From Qipengyuania flavescens (GTDB lineage: Bacteria > Pseudomonadota > Alphaproteobacteria > Sphingomonadales > Sphingomonadaceae): a stretch of 64,000 nucleotides of DNA. Below are positions 45,844-55,512 of this stretch, one piece after another. The DNA lies in NCBI RefSeq assembly GCF_029688735.1, contig NZ_JARULD010000001.1, positions 558,001-622,000 on the forward strand. The letters run 5' to 3'. The position numbers and the translations under genes are program-made. The notes below the pieces were generated by a model. It was not told the origin of the DNA, made no database searches, and saw only the letters and a list, made by a program, of their open reading frames with translations. Numbering within the stretch: position 1 is the first letter of the stretch; every line of letters starts with the position of its first letter.

Positions 45844-46172
45844 TTAGCGGAGATGGGGCGCCTTCCGGCATTTCAATAGCTCGATCAGTCTCTCATCCAT
45901 GAACCGGTAGCGGTCGGGAATTGCAAGATGGACGATCGGCTTGCCGTCGAGCGCATCCGCAAAGCGCTGGCGGATAGCCGTGCGATGGCGCGCCTCCATC
46001 CCAAAAAGCGGCCCGCCCAGCGCACGAGTTCCGCATCGATCACGACGTCTGCGGCGGATGCAGGTCCGGCCGAGAGGACATCGAAGCCCTCCCGGCCGGC
46101 GAATATCTGTTCTGCTGTCAAACTGCGCCAGCGGTTCTTGCCGCAGACGAAGAGCAGGCGCCGGGTGGTCAG
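45844..46172 (-). pseudogene. Low-molecular-weight protein-tyrosine-phosphatase-like gene with a frameshift
   Basis: Two minus-strand frames together make one LMW-PTP-like protein of about 110 residues. The first has [19 protein letters not shown], then [23 protein letters not shown]. The second, shifted by one base, has [20 protein letters not shown] and IPDRYRFMDERLIELL. One extra T in the T5 run (minus-strand sense; 46003-46007) would join them as [13 protein letters not shown]. The N-terminal frame has no ATG, GTG or TTG before the P-loop; a CTG at 46172 overlapping the clpX stop is the only candidate. It could be a decaying gene, a sequence error or programmed slippage. Confidence 0.65.
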
Positions 46173-47434
46173 GCGGCCTCTTCCTCGTCCTTCTTGCCGC
46201 CATGGACCTGGACCGGTTCCTTGCGGCCGTCGACCACGTCCTTGTCGATCACGATCTCGGTCACGCCTTCCATGTCGGGCAGGTCGAACATGGTATCGAG
46301 CAGGATTCCCTCGACGATCGAGCGCAGACCGCGCGCGCCGGTCTTGCGCTTGATCGCCTTCTCGGCGATTTCGCGCAGCGCTTCGTCCTTGAAGGTCAGC
46401 TCGACATCTTCGAGCTCGAACAGCTTGCTGTACTGCTTGACGATGGCGTTCTTCGGTTCGGTCAGGATCGTCACCAGCGCATCCACATCGAGGTCGTTGA
46501 GCGTTGCGATCACCGGCAGGCGGCCGACGAATTCGGGGATCAGGCCGAACTTGAGCAAATCTTCCGGCTCGCTCTTCTCGAGCAGTTCGCCCACGCGCCG
46601 CTTGTCCGGATCGGCGACATGCGCACCGAAGCCGATGCTGCGCTTCTGCAGGCGGTCGGCGATGATCTTGTCGAGGCCGGCGAAAGCGCCGCCGCAGATG
46701 AAAAGGATGTTCGTCGTGTCGACCTGCAGGAACTCCTGCTGCGGGTGCTTGCGCCCACCCTGCGGGGGGACGCTGGCCGTGGTGCCTTCCATCAACTTCA
46801 GCAGCGCCTGCTGCACGCCCTCACCCGAAACGTCGCGGGTGATGGAGGGGTTTTCCGCCTTGCGCGTGATCTTGTCGATCTCGTCGATATAGACGATGCC
46901 GTGCTGCGCCTTCTCGACATTGTAGTCGCTGGCCTGCAGCAGCTTGAGGATAATGTTCTCCACATCCTCGCCCACGTAGCCGGCTTCGGTCAGCGTGGTG
47001 GCGTCGGCCATGGTAAAGGGCACATCGAAGGTACGCGCCAGCGTCTGCGCCAGCAGCGTCTTGCCAGTACCGGTCGGGCCGACCAGCAGGATGTTCGACT
47101 TCGCCAGTTCGACATCGCCGGATTTGCCGCTGTGCTTCAACCGCTTGTAGTGATTGTGCACTGCGACCGAGAGGACGCGCTTGGCGCGATCCTGGCCGAT
47201 CACGTAATCGTTCAACGTCTGGAAGATTTCGGACGGCGTCGGAACGTCGCCTTCCTTCTTGCCGGTGAGGCCGGCCTTGGTTTCTTCGCGAATGATGTCG
47301 TTGCACAGCTCGACGCATTCGTCGCAGATGAACACGGTCGGGCCCGCGATGAGCTTCCTCACCTCGTGCTGCGACTTGCCGCAGAAGCTGCAATACAGCG
47401 TGCTCTTGCTATCGGTTCCGCTCAACTTGGTCAT
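46169..47434 (-). CDS. clpX: ATP-dependent Clp protease ATP-binding subunit ClpX
   Basis: A 421-residue AAA+ unfoldase. The N-terminal zinc finger has Cys15, Cys18, Cys37 and Cys40 ([17 protein letters not shown]). Walker A is GPTGTGKT, Walker [11 protein letters not shown], and the ClpP-contact IGF loop is near KRSIGFG. ClpX hexamers thread tagged proteins into ClpP; in alphaproteobacteria this includes CtrA at the cell cycle transition. It lies 189 bases downstream of clpP, the usual order, with hairpin-forming sequence between that may set the ratio of the two. Confidence 0.97.
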   Translation of the reverse strand: MTKLSGTDSKSTLYCSFCGKSQHEVRKLIAGPTVFICDECVELCNDIIREETKAGLTGKKEGDVPTPSEIFQTLNDYVIGQDRAKRVLSVAVHNHYKRLKHSGKSGDVELAKSNILLVGPTGTGKTLLAQTLARTFDVPFTMADATTLTEAGYVGEDVENIILKLLQASDYNVEKAQHGIVYIDEIDKITRKAENPSITRDVSGEGVQQALLKLMEGTTASVPPQGGRKHPQQEFLQVDTTNILFICGGAFAGLDKIIADRLQKRSIGFGAHVADPDKRRVGELLEKSEPEDLLKFGLIPEFVGRLPVIATLNDLDVDALVTILTEPKNAIVKQYSKLFELEDVELTFKDEALREIAEKAIKRKTGARGLRSIVEGILLDTMFDLPDMEGVTEIVIDKDVVDGRKEPVQVHGGKKDEEEAA

Positions 47435-47623
47435 ATCCTAATCGTCTTCCCCGGCCCTGTCGGCAGATGTGCGACTCTAGGGGACACGGGATTTGGGTCA
47501 ATATCGTAGGTACAGTCATCCCCTTGCCACAAGCTGAAGCGGCAAGGTTGCTGGAATCCTACGGCAATCGTGCAACAGTCCCGCGCAGGCACAGTGGCTG
47601 CGCGGAACCTTAAGGCTGCCCGA
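47435..47623 (-). other. clpP-clpX intergenic region with two hairpins
   Basis: Two stems can form here: CCGCGCAG/CTGCGCGG near 47582-47606 and CCTTGCC/GGCAAGG at 47522-47547. Neither is followed by a T tract on the minus strand. They may give partial termination or RNA protection between clpP and clpX. No gene is seen. Confidence 0.45.
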
Positions 47624-48319
47624 TCACTCGGGTGCGCCACCCGAACCTTCGGCTTCTGCCTCGCCGTTTTCCGGACGGGTTTCGAAGACCTTGTCCACGA
47701 TCCCGAACTTCATCGCTTCCTCGGCTTCGAGGAAGGTATCGCGATCCATCGCCTTCTCGATGTCGGACAGGCTCTGGCCGGTGTATTTCACATAGAGATC
47801 GTTCATCCGCTTGCGAATGCGCAGGATCTCGCGCGCCTGAATCTCGATATCGCTCGCCATGCCGCGTGCGCCGCCGGACGGCTGGTGGACCATGATGCGG
47901 GCATTGGGCAGCGCGATGCGCATACCCGGCTCGCCCGCCGCCAGCAGGAAGCTGCCCATGGAAGCGGCCTGGCCGACGCACACGGTCGACACGCGCGGCT
48001 TGATGTACTGCATCGTGTCGTGGATGCCCATGCCGGCCGTAACCACACCGCCGGGCGAATTGATGTACATGCTGATCGGCTTTGAGGGATTTTCGCTTTC
48101 GAGGAACAGCAGCTGGGCAATAATCAGCGACGCCATGCCGTCTTCCACCTGGCCGGTGACGAAGACGATGCGTTCGCGCAGCAGGCGGCTGAAAATGTCG
48201 AAACTGCGTTCGCCGCGGCTGGTCTGTTCTACCACCACCGGGACAAGCGCGCCGGTCGCGGGATCGCGCGTGAACTGGCCCTGGGTGGAATGGGCATCGC
48301 TGCCGAACAGGTCGATCAT
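47624..48319 (-). CDS. clpP: ATP-dependent Clp protease proteolytic subunit ClpP
   Basis: A 231-residue serine protease forming the double-heptamer chamber. The triad is intact: Ser120 ([12 protein letters not shown]), His145 ([12 protein letters not shown]) and Asp194 ([12 protein letters not shown]), with the spacing of E. coli ClpP. The handle region is normal; the C-terminus is extended by about 17 residues rich in Glu and Gly ([14 protein letters not shown]). A heat-shock-like promoter lies upstream. It pairs with the clpX gene downstream. Confidence 0.97.
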   Translation of the reverse strand: MIDLFGSDAHSTQGQFTRDPATGALVPVVVEQTSRGERSFDIFSRLLRERIVFVTGQVEDGMASLIIAQLLFLESENPSKPISMYINSPGGVVTAGMGIHDTMQYIKPRVSTVCVGQAASMGSFLLAAGEPGMRIALPNARIMVHQPSGGARGMASDIEIQAREILRIRKRMNDLYVKYTGQSLSDIEKAMDRDTFLEAEEAMKFGIVDKVFETRPENGEAEAEGSGGAPE

Positions 48320-48350
48320 GAAAATTCCTCTCGTCGGATCGGTTGAGCGC

Positions 48351-48381
48351 CTATGTCGCGAGTACCCCGGCGATGTTCAAG
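48351..48381 (-). promoter_or_regulatory. Possible sigma-32 (RpoH) promoter of clpP
   Basis: On the minus strand CTTGAA (48381-48376) is followed after about 16 bases by GCGACATAG, a partial match to the RpoH consensus CTTGAA...CCCCATNT. It lies 32-62 bases before the clpP start. The -35 element is perfect, the -10 element only fair. Confidence 0.45.
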
Positions 48382-48605
48382 AGGCTTAACCCCTTTGCCG
48401 CCCAGATATGTCGCCGAACACCCAAATGCCGGTGGAAAATCGGTTGCACGCTGCAATCCATGTAATTCGTCCGTCGCAATGTGCCGTTGGCAGACGTGCC
48501 GGACTCATTTGTCGGATGCGATATCGCCATGGTCGATGGCGCGGTGGCCTTTTCGGTTACAAACGTAGACGAGGCTCCTCGAACCAGGAGGGGAGCCCCT
48601 ATTCA

Positions 48606-50702
48606 ATGAATTACCGCCGCGACATATCGGTCGTTACCGTCTTGGCTTCACTGATGCTCGGTGTAATTCCGATACCTGCGCTCGCCGCGAAGGACGATGC
48701 GAGCGAACCGGCCGGCGAAGGCGATCCGCCCACCGAAGGCGCGCAGGTTTTCGAACCGGCCTATTTCGAACGCTACGCCCCCCGCAACGCACTCGACATG
48801 CTCGCCCAGGTCCCCGCCTTCGTCATCGACGATGGCGACAACAATTCGCGCGGGCTCGGCCAGGCGACTGCCAATGTGCTGGTCAATGGCGAGCGCTTCT
48901 CGAGCAAGTCCGACAGCGTGCGCGACCAGCTCAGCCGCATCCCGGCAAGCGACGTGGTCCGGATCGAGATCGTCGACGGAACCACGCTCGATATCCCCGG
49001 CCTCAATGGCCAGGTCGCCAACGTCATCGTCAACAAGACTGGTTCGTCGGGGCAGTTCAGCTGGACCACCGGCTTTCGCCCGTACAACACCGGAGCGCAG
49101 CTGTTCGGCGGCGAGGTATCGCTGACCGGCAATGCCGGTAAACTCGACTACACGGTCTCGCTCAGCAACGAGAACAACCGCTTCGGAACCGATGGCCCGA
49201 TCACCGTGGTCGATGGCGCGGGCGATCTGATCGAGACGCAGGATACCAAGTTTTCCGGCAAGTTCGACAATCCGATACTGGCAACCAACTTCACCTATAC
49301 CTTCTCGCCCGACGTCATCGCCCATCTCAACCTGCGCTACGGCGAGGACTTCTTAGCAGAACGGATCACCGAATTTGCCCAGACTGTCGTCGGCCCCAAC
49401 CGCGAGCGCCTATTGCTCAACGACGAGGATGGACCCGAATACGAGATCGGCGGCGACATCGAATTCCCGCTTGGCCCAGGCAAACTCAAGCTGATCGGGC
49501 TGGAACGCTTCGAACGCGACAATTTTCGCAGCGTATTGGTCGACAGCTTTTCCGACGGCTCGCCCGACACCGGCTCGCGCTTCCGCCAGACCAATGCGGC
49601 GGGTGAGCGGATCGGTCGGTTCGAGTATGGCTGGAACATGTTCAAGGCCGATTGGCAGCTTTCGGGCGAGGCCGCGTTCAACCGGCTCGACCGCCGCTCC
49701 TCGATCGAGGAGCTCGATACCGATGGCGAGTTCTTTTTCCTCCCCTTCCCGGCCGGCAATGGCGGCGTGACGGAGGATCGCTATGAAGGCATTCTCAGCG
49801 TCGGCAAGCAGTTGACGCCGAAGCTGTCGCTCCAGGCCACGGCGGGTGCTGAATATTCGAAAATTCAGCAGACCGGGTCCGCCGCCAATTCGCGAGTGTT
49901 CAAGCGGCCCAAGGGCTCGCTGTCCCTCGCCTGGAAGCCGACCAGCGATTTCGACGTGTCGGTCGAGCTGCGTCGCCGTGTCGGCCAGCTCAGCTTCGGC
50001 AATTTCCTCGCCAGCATCAATCTCGACAACGACAACGGGAACGGTGGCAACAACGAACTGGTGCCCGACCAGAGTTGGAACCTGGAAGCGGAGATCAACA
50101 AGAGCTTCGGTCCTTGGGGCTCTGCCAAGCTGCAGGTCCGGCAGGCGTGGTTCGAGGATTTCATCGACTATTTCCCGCTCGCGAACGGCGGCGAGGCGCG
50201 GGGCAATATCGGCGATGCGCAGAGACTGCATATAGAATTGTCGGGAACGGTGAAATTCGATCCGATCGGCTGGAAAGGCGCACAGCTCAATTTCGCTGCC
50301 GTCCAGCGTTATATGGATGTAACGGATCCGTTCACGGGCAAGAACCGCGCATTCTCCAACGATCTCTACAACCGGCTGGAGGCCGATTTCCGCCACGACA
50401 TCCCCAACAGCGACTGGGCTTATGGCGCCAGCCTGTTCACCTTCAGCCCGGTCGAATATTCGCGCCGCTACGAAGAGGGGCGCTTCTGGGAGGGACCGAG
50501 TTTCGTGGATGTCTTCGTGGAGCACAAGGACATCCTGGGCATGACCGGGCGACTGCGGGTGGGCAACGTGCTGTCGGCGCGCAACAAGGGTTTCCGCACC
50601 GTCTTTGACGATTCGCGGCCCGACGGCGACGTGCTGTTCACCGAAACGCTGGACCGGCGCATCGGCCCCATCGTGCGCTTCACCTTGAGCGGGAATTTCT
50701 AA
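48606..50702 (+). CDS. TonB-dependent receptor-like outer-membrane protein
   Basis: A 698-residue outer-membrane protein with signal peptide ending ALAA. The plug domain (about residues 50-150) has APRNALDMLAQVPAFVIDDG, ATANVLVNGERFSSKSDS and DVVRIEIVDGTTLDIPGLNG. The long barrel ends IVRFTLSGNF with terminal Phe. No clear TonB box is seen, so energy coupling is not certain. The ligand is unknown and no iron box precedes it. A strong ribosome site (AGGAGGGG) fixes the ATG at 48606. It is divergent from clpP across 286 bases that show no other gene. Confidence 0.88.
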   Translation: MNYRRDISVVTVLASLMLGVIPIPALAAKDDASEPAGEGDPPTEGAQVFEPAYFERYAPRNALDMLAQVPAFVIDDGDNNSRGLGQATANVLVNGERFSSKSDSVRDQLSRIPASDVVRIEIVDGTTLDIPGLNGQVANVIVNKTGSSGQFSWTTGFRPYNTGAQLFGGEVSLTGNAGKLDYTVSLSNENNRFGTDGPITVVDGAGDLIETQDTKFSGKFDNPILATNFTYTFSPDVIAHLNLRYGEDFLAERITEFAQTVVGPNRERLLLNDEDGPEYEIGGDIEFPLGPGKLKLIGLERFERDNFRSVLVDSFSDGSPDTGSRFRQTNAAGERIGRFEYGWNMFKADWQLSGEAAFNRLDRRSSIEELDTDGEFFFLPFPAGNGGVTEDRYEGILSVGKQLTPKLSLQATAGAEYSKIQQTGSAANSRVFKRPKGSLSLAWKPTSDFDVSVELRRRVGQLSFGNFLASINLDNDNGNGGNNELVPDQSWNLEAEINKSFGPWGSAKLQVRQAWFEDFIDYFPLANGGEARGNIGDAQRLHIELSGTVKFDPIGWKGAQLNFAAVQRYMDVTDPFTGKNRAFSNDLYNRLEADFRHDIPNSDWAYGASLFTFSPVEYSRRYEEGRFWEGPSFVDVFVEHKDILGMTGRLRVGNVLSARNKGFRTVFDDSRPDGDVLFTETLDRRIGPIVRFTLSGNF

Positions 50703-50742
50703 CCACGCTTGCATTGCGCTTCGGCGGTGGCAGGGTGGCGCG

Positions 50743-52308
50743 ATGAAGCATCTCGCCCTGTCGTTCGCTCTCCTTGCAACCGCATCGCCGCTCGCAGCGC
50801 AGGAGGGGCCAGATGAACAGCCGACAGTGCGCTTGGAGATGCCCGGTCCACCACCCGGAGTGGAGGCTCCGCAGAACGAAGCGGAGCGGCGCACGCTCCT
50901 TTATGCCATTCGCGCTCGAAATCTCGACAACGGGCCGAATGGGCTGAATTCGATCATCGCTTTTGCTCCCGACATCACAGCTCAGACCCGGGCGGCGCGA
51001 GCTCAGCCAACATTGCTCGCCGGTCGACCAGTGCTGGTGAAAGACAATATCGAAACACGCGAATTACCGACCTCCGCCGGTAGCCTTGCCCTGGCGGAGA
51101 GTATGACCGGACGCGATGCGCCGCTGATTGCACGCCTGCGCGCAGCCGGCGGGGTCATGATGGGTAAGACCAACCTGTCCGAATGGGCGAATATCCGCGA
51201 CGACAATTCTACCAGCGGCTGGAGCGCGGTGGGCGGCCTGACCCGCAATCCGCATGCGATCGACCGCAATACCTGCGGCTCATCCTCCGGCAGCGGCGCG
51301 GCGGTGGCGGCGGAATTCGCCTGGGCGGCCATCGGCACGGAAACCGACGGATCGATCACCTGCCCCGCCAGCGTCAACGGGATCGTCGGCTTCAAGCCAA
51401 CGGTCGGCATGGTCAGCCGCACGCATGTCGTGCCGATCAGCCATTCGCAGGACACCGCGGGCCCGATGGCGCGCAGCGTTTACGACGCGGCCCTGCTGCT
51501 CGAAGCCATCGCGGGCAGCGATCCCGCCGATCCCGCCACCGCAGAAGCGGACGCGCGCAAGACTTCGTTCTCGCAAGGTCTGCGCGATGCTTCGCTCCAG
51601 GGCGTCAGGATCGGCGTGCTGGTCAACCAGATCGGCAGCAGAGACGACGTGCGCACGCTGTTCGAGCAGGCGCTGGACGACATGCGGCGCGCAGGGGCGG
51701 AACTGGTCGAGATCGAATACGATCCGCAGGGCGAAATGTTCGGCGCGGAGCTGACCGTGCTTCTCTACGAATTGCGCACCGACATGGACGCCTATCTCGC
51801 CTCGCGCCCGGGCACCGGCGGACCGCGCAGCCTTGCCGACCTCGTCGCTTTCAACAAGGCCAATGCCGATGCCGAGATGCGCTGGTTCGGCCAGTCGCTG
51901 TTCGAACGCGCGCTCGAGACGACGGATCAGGCGGCTTACGAGGAAGCCCGCGCTACGTCGCTACGGCTGGCGGGCGCAGAGGGGATCGACCGTCTGCTGC
52001 GGGAGAACGACGTCAGCCTGCTGGTCGTGCCCACGCGCGGCCCGGCGTGGGTCAGCGATCTCGTCAATGGTGACAATTTCAACGGCAGCATCGGCGCTGG
52101 CTCGCTTGCGGCCATCGCAGGCTATCCGCACCTGACCATGCCGATGGGCGCGGTCGAGCGGCTGCCGGTCGGTATCAGTTTCATGGGCGCGAAGTGGCAG
52201 GACCACGCGGTGCTCAAGGCCGGGGCCGCATTCGAGCGGGCGCGCACCGCCGAAATTCCGAAGCCGAATTTCCAACGCTGGGAACCCGAAGCCCTGCCCG
52301 CGGACTGA
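50743..52308 (+). CDS. Exported amidase-signature family enzyme
   Basis: A 521-residue amidase-signature hydrolase with signal peptide ending PLAAQ, hence periplasmic, unlike GatA. The Ser-cisSer-Lys triad is Lys100 (PVLVKDN), Ser180 (NTCGSSSGSGAAVAA) and Ser204 (GTETDGSITCPAS). Bacterial enzymes of this exported branch hydrolyse amides or peptide C-termini; the substrate is unknown. It sits 40 bases after the TonB-type receptor and just before an antiporter on the same strand; a shared transcript is possible, so the receptor might import a product or substrate. Confidence 0.9.
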   Translation: MKHLALSFALLATASPLAAQEGPDEQPTVRLEMPGPPPGVEAPQNEAERRTLLYAIRARNLDNGPNGLNSIIAFAPDITAQTRAARAQPTLLAGRPVLVKDNIETRELPTSAGSLALAESMTGRDAPLIARLRAAGGVMMGKTNLSEWANIRDDNSTSGWSAVGGLTRNPHAIDRNTCGSSSGSGAAVAAEFAWAAIGTETDGSITCPASVNGIVGFKPTVGMVSRTHVVPISHSQDTAGPMARSVYDAALLLEAIAGSDPADPATAEADARKTSFSQGLRDASLQGVRIGVLVNQIGSRDDVRTLFEQALDDMRRAGAELVEIEYDPQGEMFGAELTVLLYELRTDMDAYLASRPGTGGPRSLADLVAFNKANADAEMRWFGQSLFERALETTDQAAYEEARATSLRLAGAEGIDRLLRENDVSLLVVPTRGPAWVSDLVNGDNFNGSIGAGSLAAIAGYPHLTMPMGAVERLPVGISFMGAKWQDHAVLKAGAAFERARTAEIPKPNFQRWEPEALPAD

Positions 52309-52314
52309 TAGGCG

Positions 52315-53682
52315 ATGGAATACGAACCGCGCATCTTTCTCTTCGTCGTCATGGGCTTGGGGCTGATGGTAGCGGTGTCGCTGGAGCGGTTTCTCGCCAG
52401 GTTCTGGCTGTCGCTGCCGATCGTCTATGTCGCTGCCGGGTTCGCGATCTTCTCGCTCCCGCTCGACCTGCCGCGCATCAACCCAACCTATGATGGCTTC
52501 GACGCGGTTACGCTCGAATACACGACCGAGTTCATCGTGATCGCCTCGCTGATGGCGGCAGGGATCGCGATCGACCGGCCCGTCAGCTGGGCCAATTGGC
52601 GACAGGTCTGGCCTCTCCTGTTGATCGCCATGCCACTAACGGTTGCCGCGGTTGCCTTGCTCGGCTGGTGGGCCATCGGGCTGACACCTGCCTCTGCCAT
52701 TCTACTCGGCGCCGCGTTGGCGCCGACCGATCCGGTCTTGGCGCGCAGTGTGCAGGTCGGCCCACCGGGGGAGAACAAACGTCATGATGTCCGCTTCAGC
52801 TTGACCGTCGAGGCAGGCTTGAATGACGGACTGGCCTTTCCCTTCACCTATTTGGCCATTGCCGCGGTCGGAATGGCGTCACTTGGAACGTGGACGCTTG
52901 ACTGGGTATGGTACGACTTGGGCTGGCGAATCCTCGTGGGCTGCGCCGTAGGGTGGGCAGTAGGTCGGCTCGGCGCATGGTGGGTCTTCGAACGAGAAGC
53001 GGACGCACCAATGAAGGACATCGAAGAAGAAACCGAAAGCGCGGAACAACCGAAATACTCGACCAGCGAGGGATTGATCGTCCTGGGTACGCTACTGCTT
53101 GCCTATGGACTGGCGGAAATCTTTGCCGGTTATGGCTTCCTTGCCGTATTTGTCGGTGCAGTGACCACGCGCCAGCGGGAGAACCGCAGCCGTTATCACA
53201 AGATCAGCCACCATTTCATCGACCAGATCGAGCAGATCGTTCTAGTTGCCGTGCTGTTCGGTTTCGGGGCCATGCTGGCGAGTGGAGTGCTGCAGCCATT
53301 GACCTGGGCTGCCGCGCTGGTTGGCCTCGCATTGATCTTCGTCATCCGGCCGCTATCGGGTTTGCTAGCGGAATGGCGCTCCGACCTGCCGATGATGGGC
53401 ACCCTTGCGATCGCCTTCCTCGGCGTGCGGGGCATGGGCTCGATCTACTACCTCGCCTATGGTCAGAACCATGCGGAGTTCATCCAGATCGATTTGCTAT
53501 GGGCTTGCGTCAGCTTCACCATTCTCGTCTCGATCCTGGTGCATGGCATCGTCTCCGGTCCGCTGATCTCGCATGCCGAGCGTCGCCGCGCGCACATCCA
53601 TACCGGCATGGACGAGGAAATGCTCAGCCATAGTCCCGACGGCAAACCGATCGCAGTCGAGCTGCCCGACAAGCCCTGCTGA
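52315..53682 (+). CDS. Na+(K+)/H+ antiporter, CPA1/NhaP type
   Basis: A 455-residue cation:proton antiporter with about twelve hydrophobic segments. The ion-binding region reads ILLGAALAPTDPVLARSVQVG and VEAGLNDGLAFPFTYL, characteristic of the CPA1 family (NhaP/NHE). A charged cytoplasmic loop at about 225-250 (DIEEETESAEQPKYS) separates the halves. It lies 6 bases after the amidase. With nhaA at 28239 the window encodes two unrelated sodium-type antiporters, fitting a marine or saline lifestyle. It ends at a bidirectional terminator. Confidence 0.9.
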   Translation: MEYEPRIFLFVVMGLGLMVAVSLERFLARFWLSLPIVYVAAGFAIFSLPLDLPRINPTYDGFDAVTLEYTTEFIVIASLMAAGIAIDRPVSWANWRQVWPLLLIAMPLTVAAVALLGWWAIGLTPASAILLGAALAPTDPVLARSVQVGPPGENKRHDVRFSLTVEAGLNDGLAFPFTYLAIAAVGMASLGTWTLDWVWYDLGWRILVGCAVGWAVGRLGAWWVFEREADAPMKDIEEETESAEQPKYSTSEGLIVLGTLLLAYGLAEIFAGYGFLAVFVGAVTTRQRENRSRYHKISHHFIDQIEQIVLVAVLFGFGAMLASGVLQPLTWAAALVGLALIFVIRPLSGLLAEWRSDLPMMGTLAIAFLGVRGMGSIYYLAYGQNHAEFIQIDLLWACVSFTILVSILVHGIVSGPLISHAERRRAHIHTGMDEEMLSHSPDGKPIAVELPDKPC

Positions 53683-53695
53683 CACCGCGCAAGTA

Positions 53696-53728
53696 AAAGG
53701 GCGACCGGATCCGATCCGGCCGCCCTTT
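53696..53728. terminator. Bidirectional terminator between antiporter and tig
   Basis: AAAGGGCGACCGGAT pairs with ATCCGGCCGCCCTTT around CCG, with one bulge. The run before it on the plus strand (AAGTAAAA) gives TTTTACTT when read on the minus strand, and GCGATTTTG follows on the plus strand, so it can serve both converging genes. Confidence 0.75.
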
Positions 53729-53753
53729 GCGATTTTGTATTCTTCCGTAAAGC

Positions 53754-55364
53754 TTACTTCTTGGCAGCAGCCTTCTTTGCCGGGGCCTTCTTCGCAGCCG
53801 GCTTCTTGTCGGCCGCTTTCTTGGCCGGGGCCTTCTTGGCGGCGGGCTTCTTGTCGTCCGCCTTCTTCTCGTCGGCCTTCTTCGCAGCGGCTTTCTTGGC
53901 CGGAGACTTCTTCGCCGCAGGCTTCTTGTCGGCAGCCTTCTCGTCCGACTTGGCGTCGTCCTTCTTCGCAGCAGCCTTCTTCGCTGGGGCCTTCTTTTTA
54001 GCCGCAGCCTTTTTCTTGGGCTTCTCTTCAGCGGTGTCCTCGGCCTCGATTGCGGCTTCGAGCTCCTCGCGCGTCACTTCGCGGTCGGTGATTTCGGCCT
54101 TATTGAACAGGAAGTCGACAACCTTGTCTTCATAGAGCGGGGCGCGCAGCTGGGCGGCGGCCATCGGCTCGGTGCGGACATATTCCATGAACCGCTCGCG
54201 GTCTTCCGCGCGGTACTGCTGGGCAGCCTGCTGGATCAGCATCTGCATTTCGTTCGCGTTGACTTCCACGCCGTTCGCCTGGCCGATTTCCGACAGCAGC
54301 AGGCCGAGGCGCACGCGGCGTTCGGCGATCTTGCGGTAATCGTCCTTCTCGTCCTCGACCTCTTTCAGCATCGCTTCGGGATCTTCGGACTGCGCGGCTT
54401 CCTGCTGCAGCTGGGCCCAGATCTGGTCGAATTCCGCATCGACCATACCCTGCGGCACGGCGAAATCATGACCGGCAGCCAGCTTGTCGAGCAGTTGGCG
54501 CTTCATCTGCGTGCGGGTCAGGCCTGAGGTTTCCTGCTCCAGCTGTCCGCGGACCAGTTCCTTCAGCTTGTCGATGCTGTCGAGGCCGAGGTTCTTGGCG
54601 AACTCGTCGTCGACCTTGGTCTCGGTCGCGACCTTCACCTGCTGCACGGTGACGTCGAATGCCGCTTCCTTGCCGGCAAGATGCTCTGCCGGATAATCGT
54701 CCGGGAAAGTCACGGTGATGGTCTTCTCATCGCCGGTCTTCACGCCCGTAAGCTGCTCTTCGAAGCCGGGGATGAACTGGCCCGAGCCGATCACCAGCGG
54801 GGTGTTTTCCGCCTTGCCGCCTTCGAATTCGGTGCCGTCGACGCGGCCGACGAAATCGATGATCAGCTGGTCGCCCTCGCCCGCCTTCTTGGTCTTGGCG
54901 GCGTCCTTGTAGCTCTTGTTCTGGTCGGCGATGTTCTGGACGGCTTCGTCCACCGCCTCGTCCTTCACCGGAACGGTCAGGCGCTCAAGCTCGAGGTCCT
55001 TGATCTCGGGCGCTTCGATCTCGGGCAGGATTTCCAGCTCGACGGTGAGCTCGGCATCCTTGCCTTCCTCGTAGCCTTCGCCGAATTCGACCTTGGGCTG
55101 CATCGCGGGGCGCAGCTTGTTGTCGGCCATCACCTTGTCGACCGATTCGCGGATCATGTCGTTGACCGCCTGCGCGTGAAGCTGTTCGCCGTGCATCTTG
55201 CGCACGAGGTTCGCCGGCACCTTGCCGGGGCGGAAACCGGGCATGCGGACCTGCGGGGCGATCTTCTTCACTTCGCTGCCCACGCGCTCGTCGATGTCCT
55301 TCGCCGGGATGGTGACGGCATAGGCGCGCTTCAGGCCTTCATTGGCGGTTTCTTTGATCTGCAT
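53754..55364 (-). CDS. tig: Trigger factor with Lys/Ala-rich C-terminal tail
   Basis: A 536-residue ribosome-bound chaperone. The N-terminal ribosome-docking domain has the signature GFRPGKVPANLV (about residues 45-56). An FKBP-type domain follows (about 150-245: GDQLIIDFVGRVDGTEFEGG), then the helical chaperone domain to about 440. The last 91 residues are a low-complexity tail of Lys, Ala and Pro in repeats such as KKPAAKKAPAKKAA, like histone H1 or AlgP. E. coli Tig (432 residues) ends before it. The ATG at 55364 gives MQIKETANEGLKRAY. It lies just after tRNA-Leu on the same strand. Confidence 0.95.
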   Translation of the reverse strand: MQIKETANEGLKRAYAVTIPAKDIDERVGSEVKKIAPQVRMPGFRPGKVPANLVRKMHGEQLHAQAVNDMIRESVDKVMADNKLRPAMQPKVEFGEGYEEGKDAELTVELEILPEIEAPEIKDLELERLTVPVKDEAVDEAVQNIADQNKSYKDAAKTKKAGEGDQLIIDFVGRVDGTEFEGGKAENTPLVIGSGQFIPGFEEQLTGVKTGDEKTITVTFPDDYPAEHLAGKEAAFDVTVQQVKVATETKVDDEFAKNLGLDSIDKLKELVRGQLEQETSGLTRTQMKRQLLDKLAAGHDFAVPQGMVDAEFDQIWAQLQQEAAQSEDPEAMLKEVEDEKDDYRKIAERRVRLGLLLSEIGQANGVEVNANEMQMLIQQAAQQYRAEDRERFMEYVRTEPMAAAQLRAPLYEDKVVDFLFNKAEITDREVTREELEAAIEAEDTAEEKPKKKAAAKKKAPAKKAAAKKDDAKSDEKAADKKPAAKKSPAKKAAAKKADEKKADDKKPAAKKAPAKKAADKKPAAKKAPAKKAAAKK

Positions 55365-55427
55365 GGTTGAAACTCGTGACTTTCGAAAATGCGATAGTGA
55401 TGACGGGGCTTCACGCCGGGGCGGCAC

Positions 55428-55512
55428 TGGTGCGGGCGAAGGGACTCGAACCCCCACATCTTTCGATACTGGTACCTAAAACCAGCGCGTCTACCAGTTC
55501 CGCCACGCCCGC
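55428..55512 (-). tRNA. tRNA-Leu (anticodon TAG)
   Basis: An 85-base gene with CCA encoded. The acceptor arms GCGGGCG and CGCCCGC pair perfectly. The anticodon stem CTGGT/ACCAG encloses the loop TTTAGGT, so the anticodon is TAG (reads CUN Leu codons). A long variable arm (around TATCGAAAGATG) marks it as class II, as for Leu. The T arm has GGTTCGAGTCC. It stands alone, 63 bases upstream of the tig start. Confidence 0.96.

Noticed and set aside
49410..50894. A 494-codon minus-strand frame
   Set aside because: It is antisense to the TonB-type receptor, which has a signal peptide, plug, terminal Phe and a strong ribosome site.
53757..54030. Repeats in this stretch as a CRISPR-like or satellite array
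   Set aside because: The repeats are in frame and encode the Lys/Ala tail of trigger factor; units are short and have no unique spacers.
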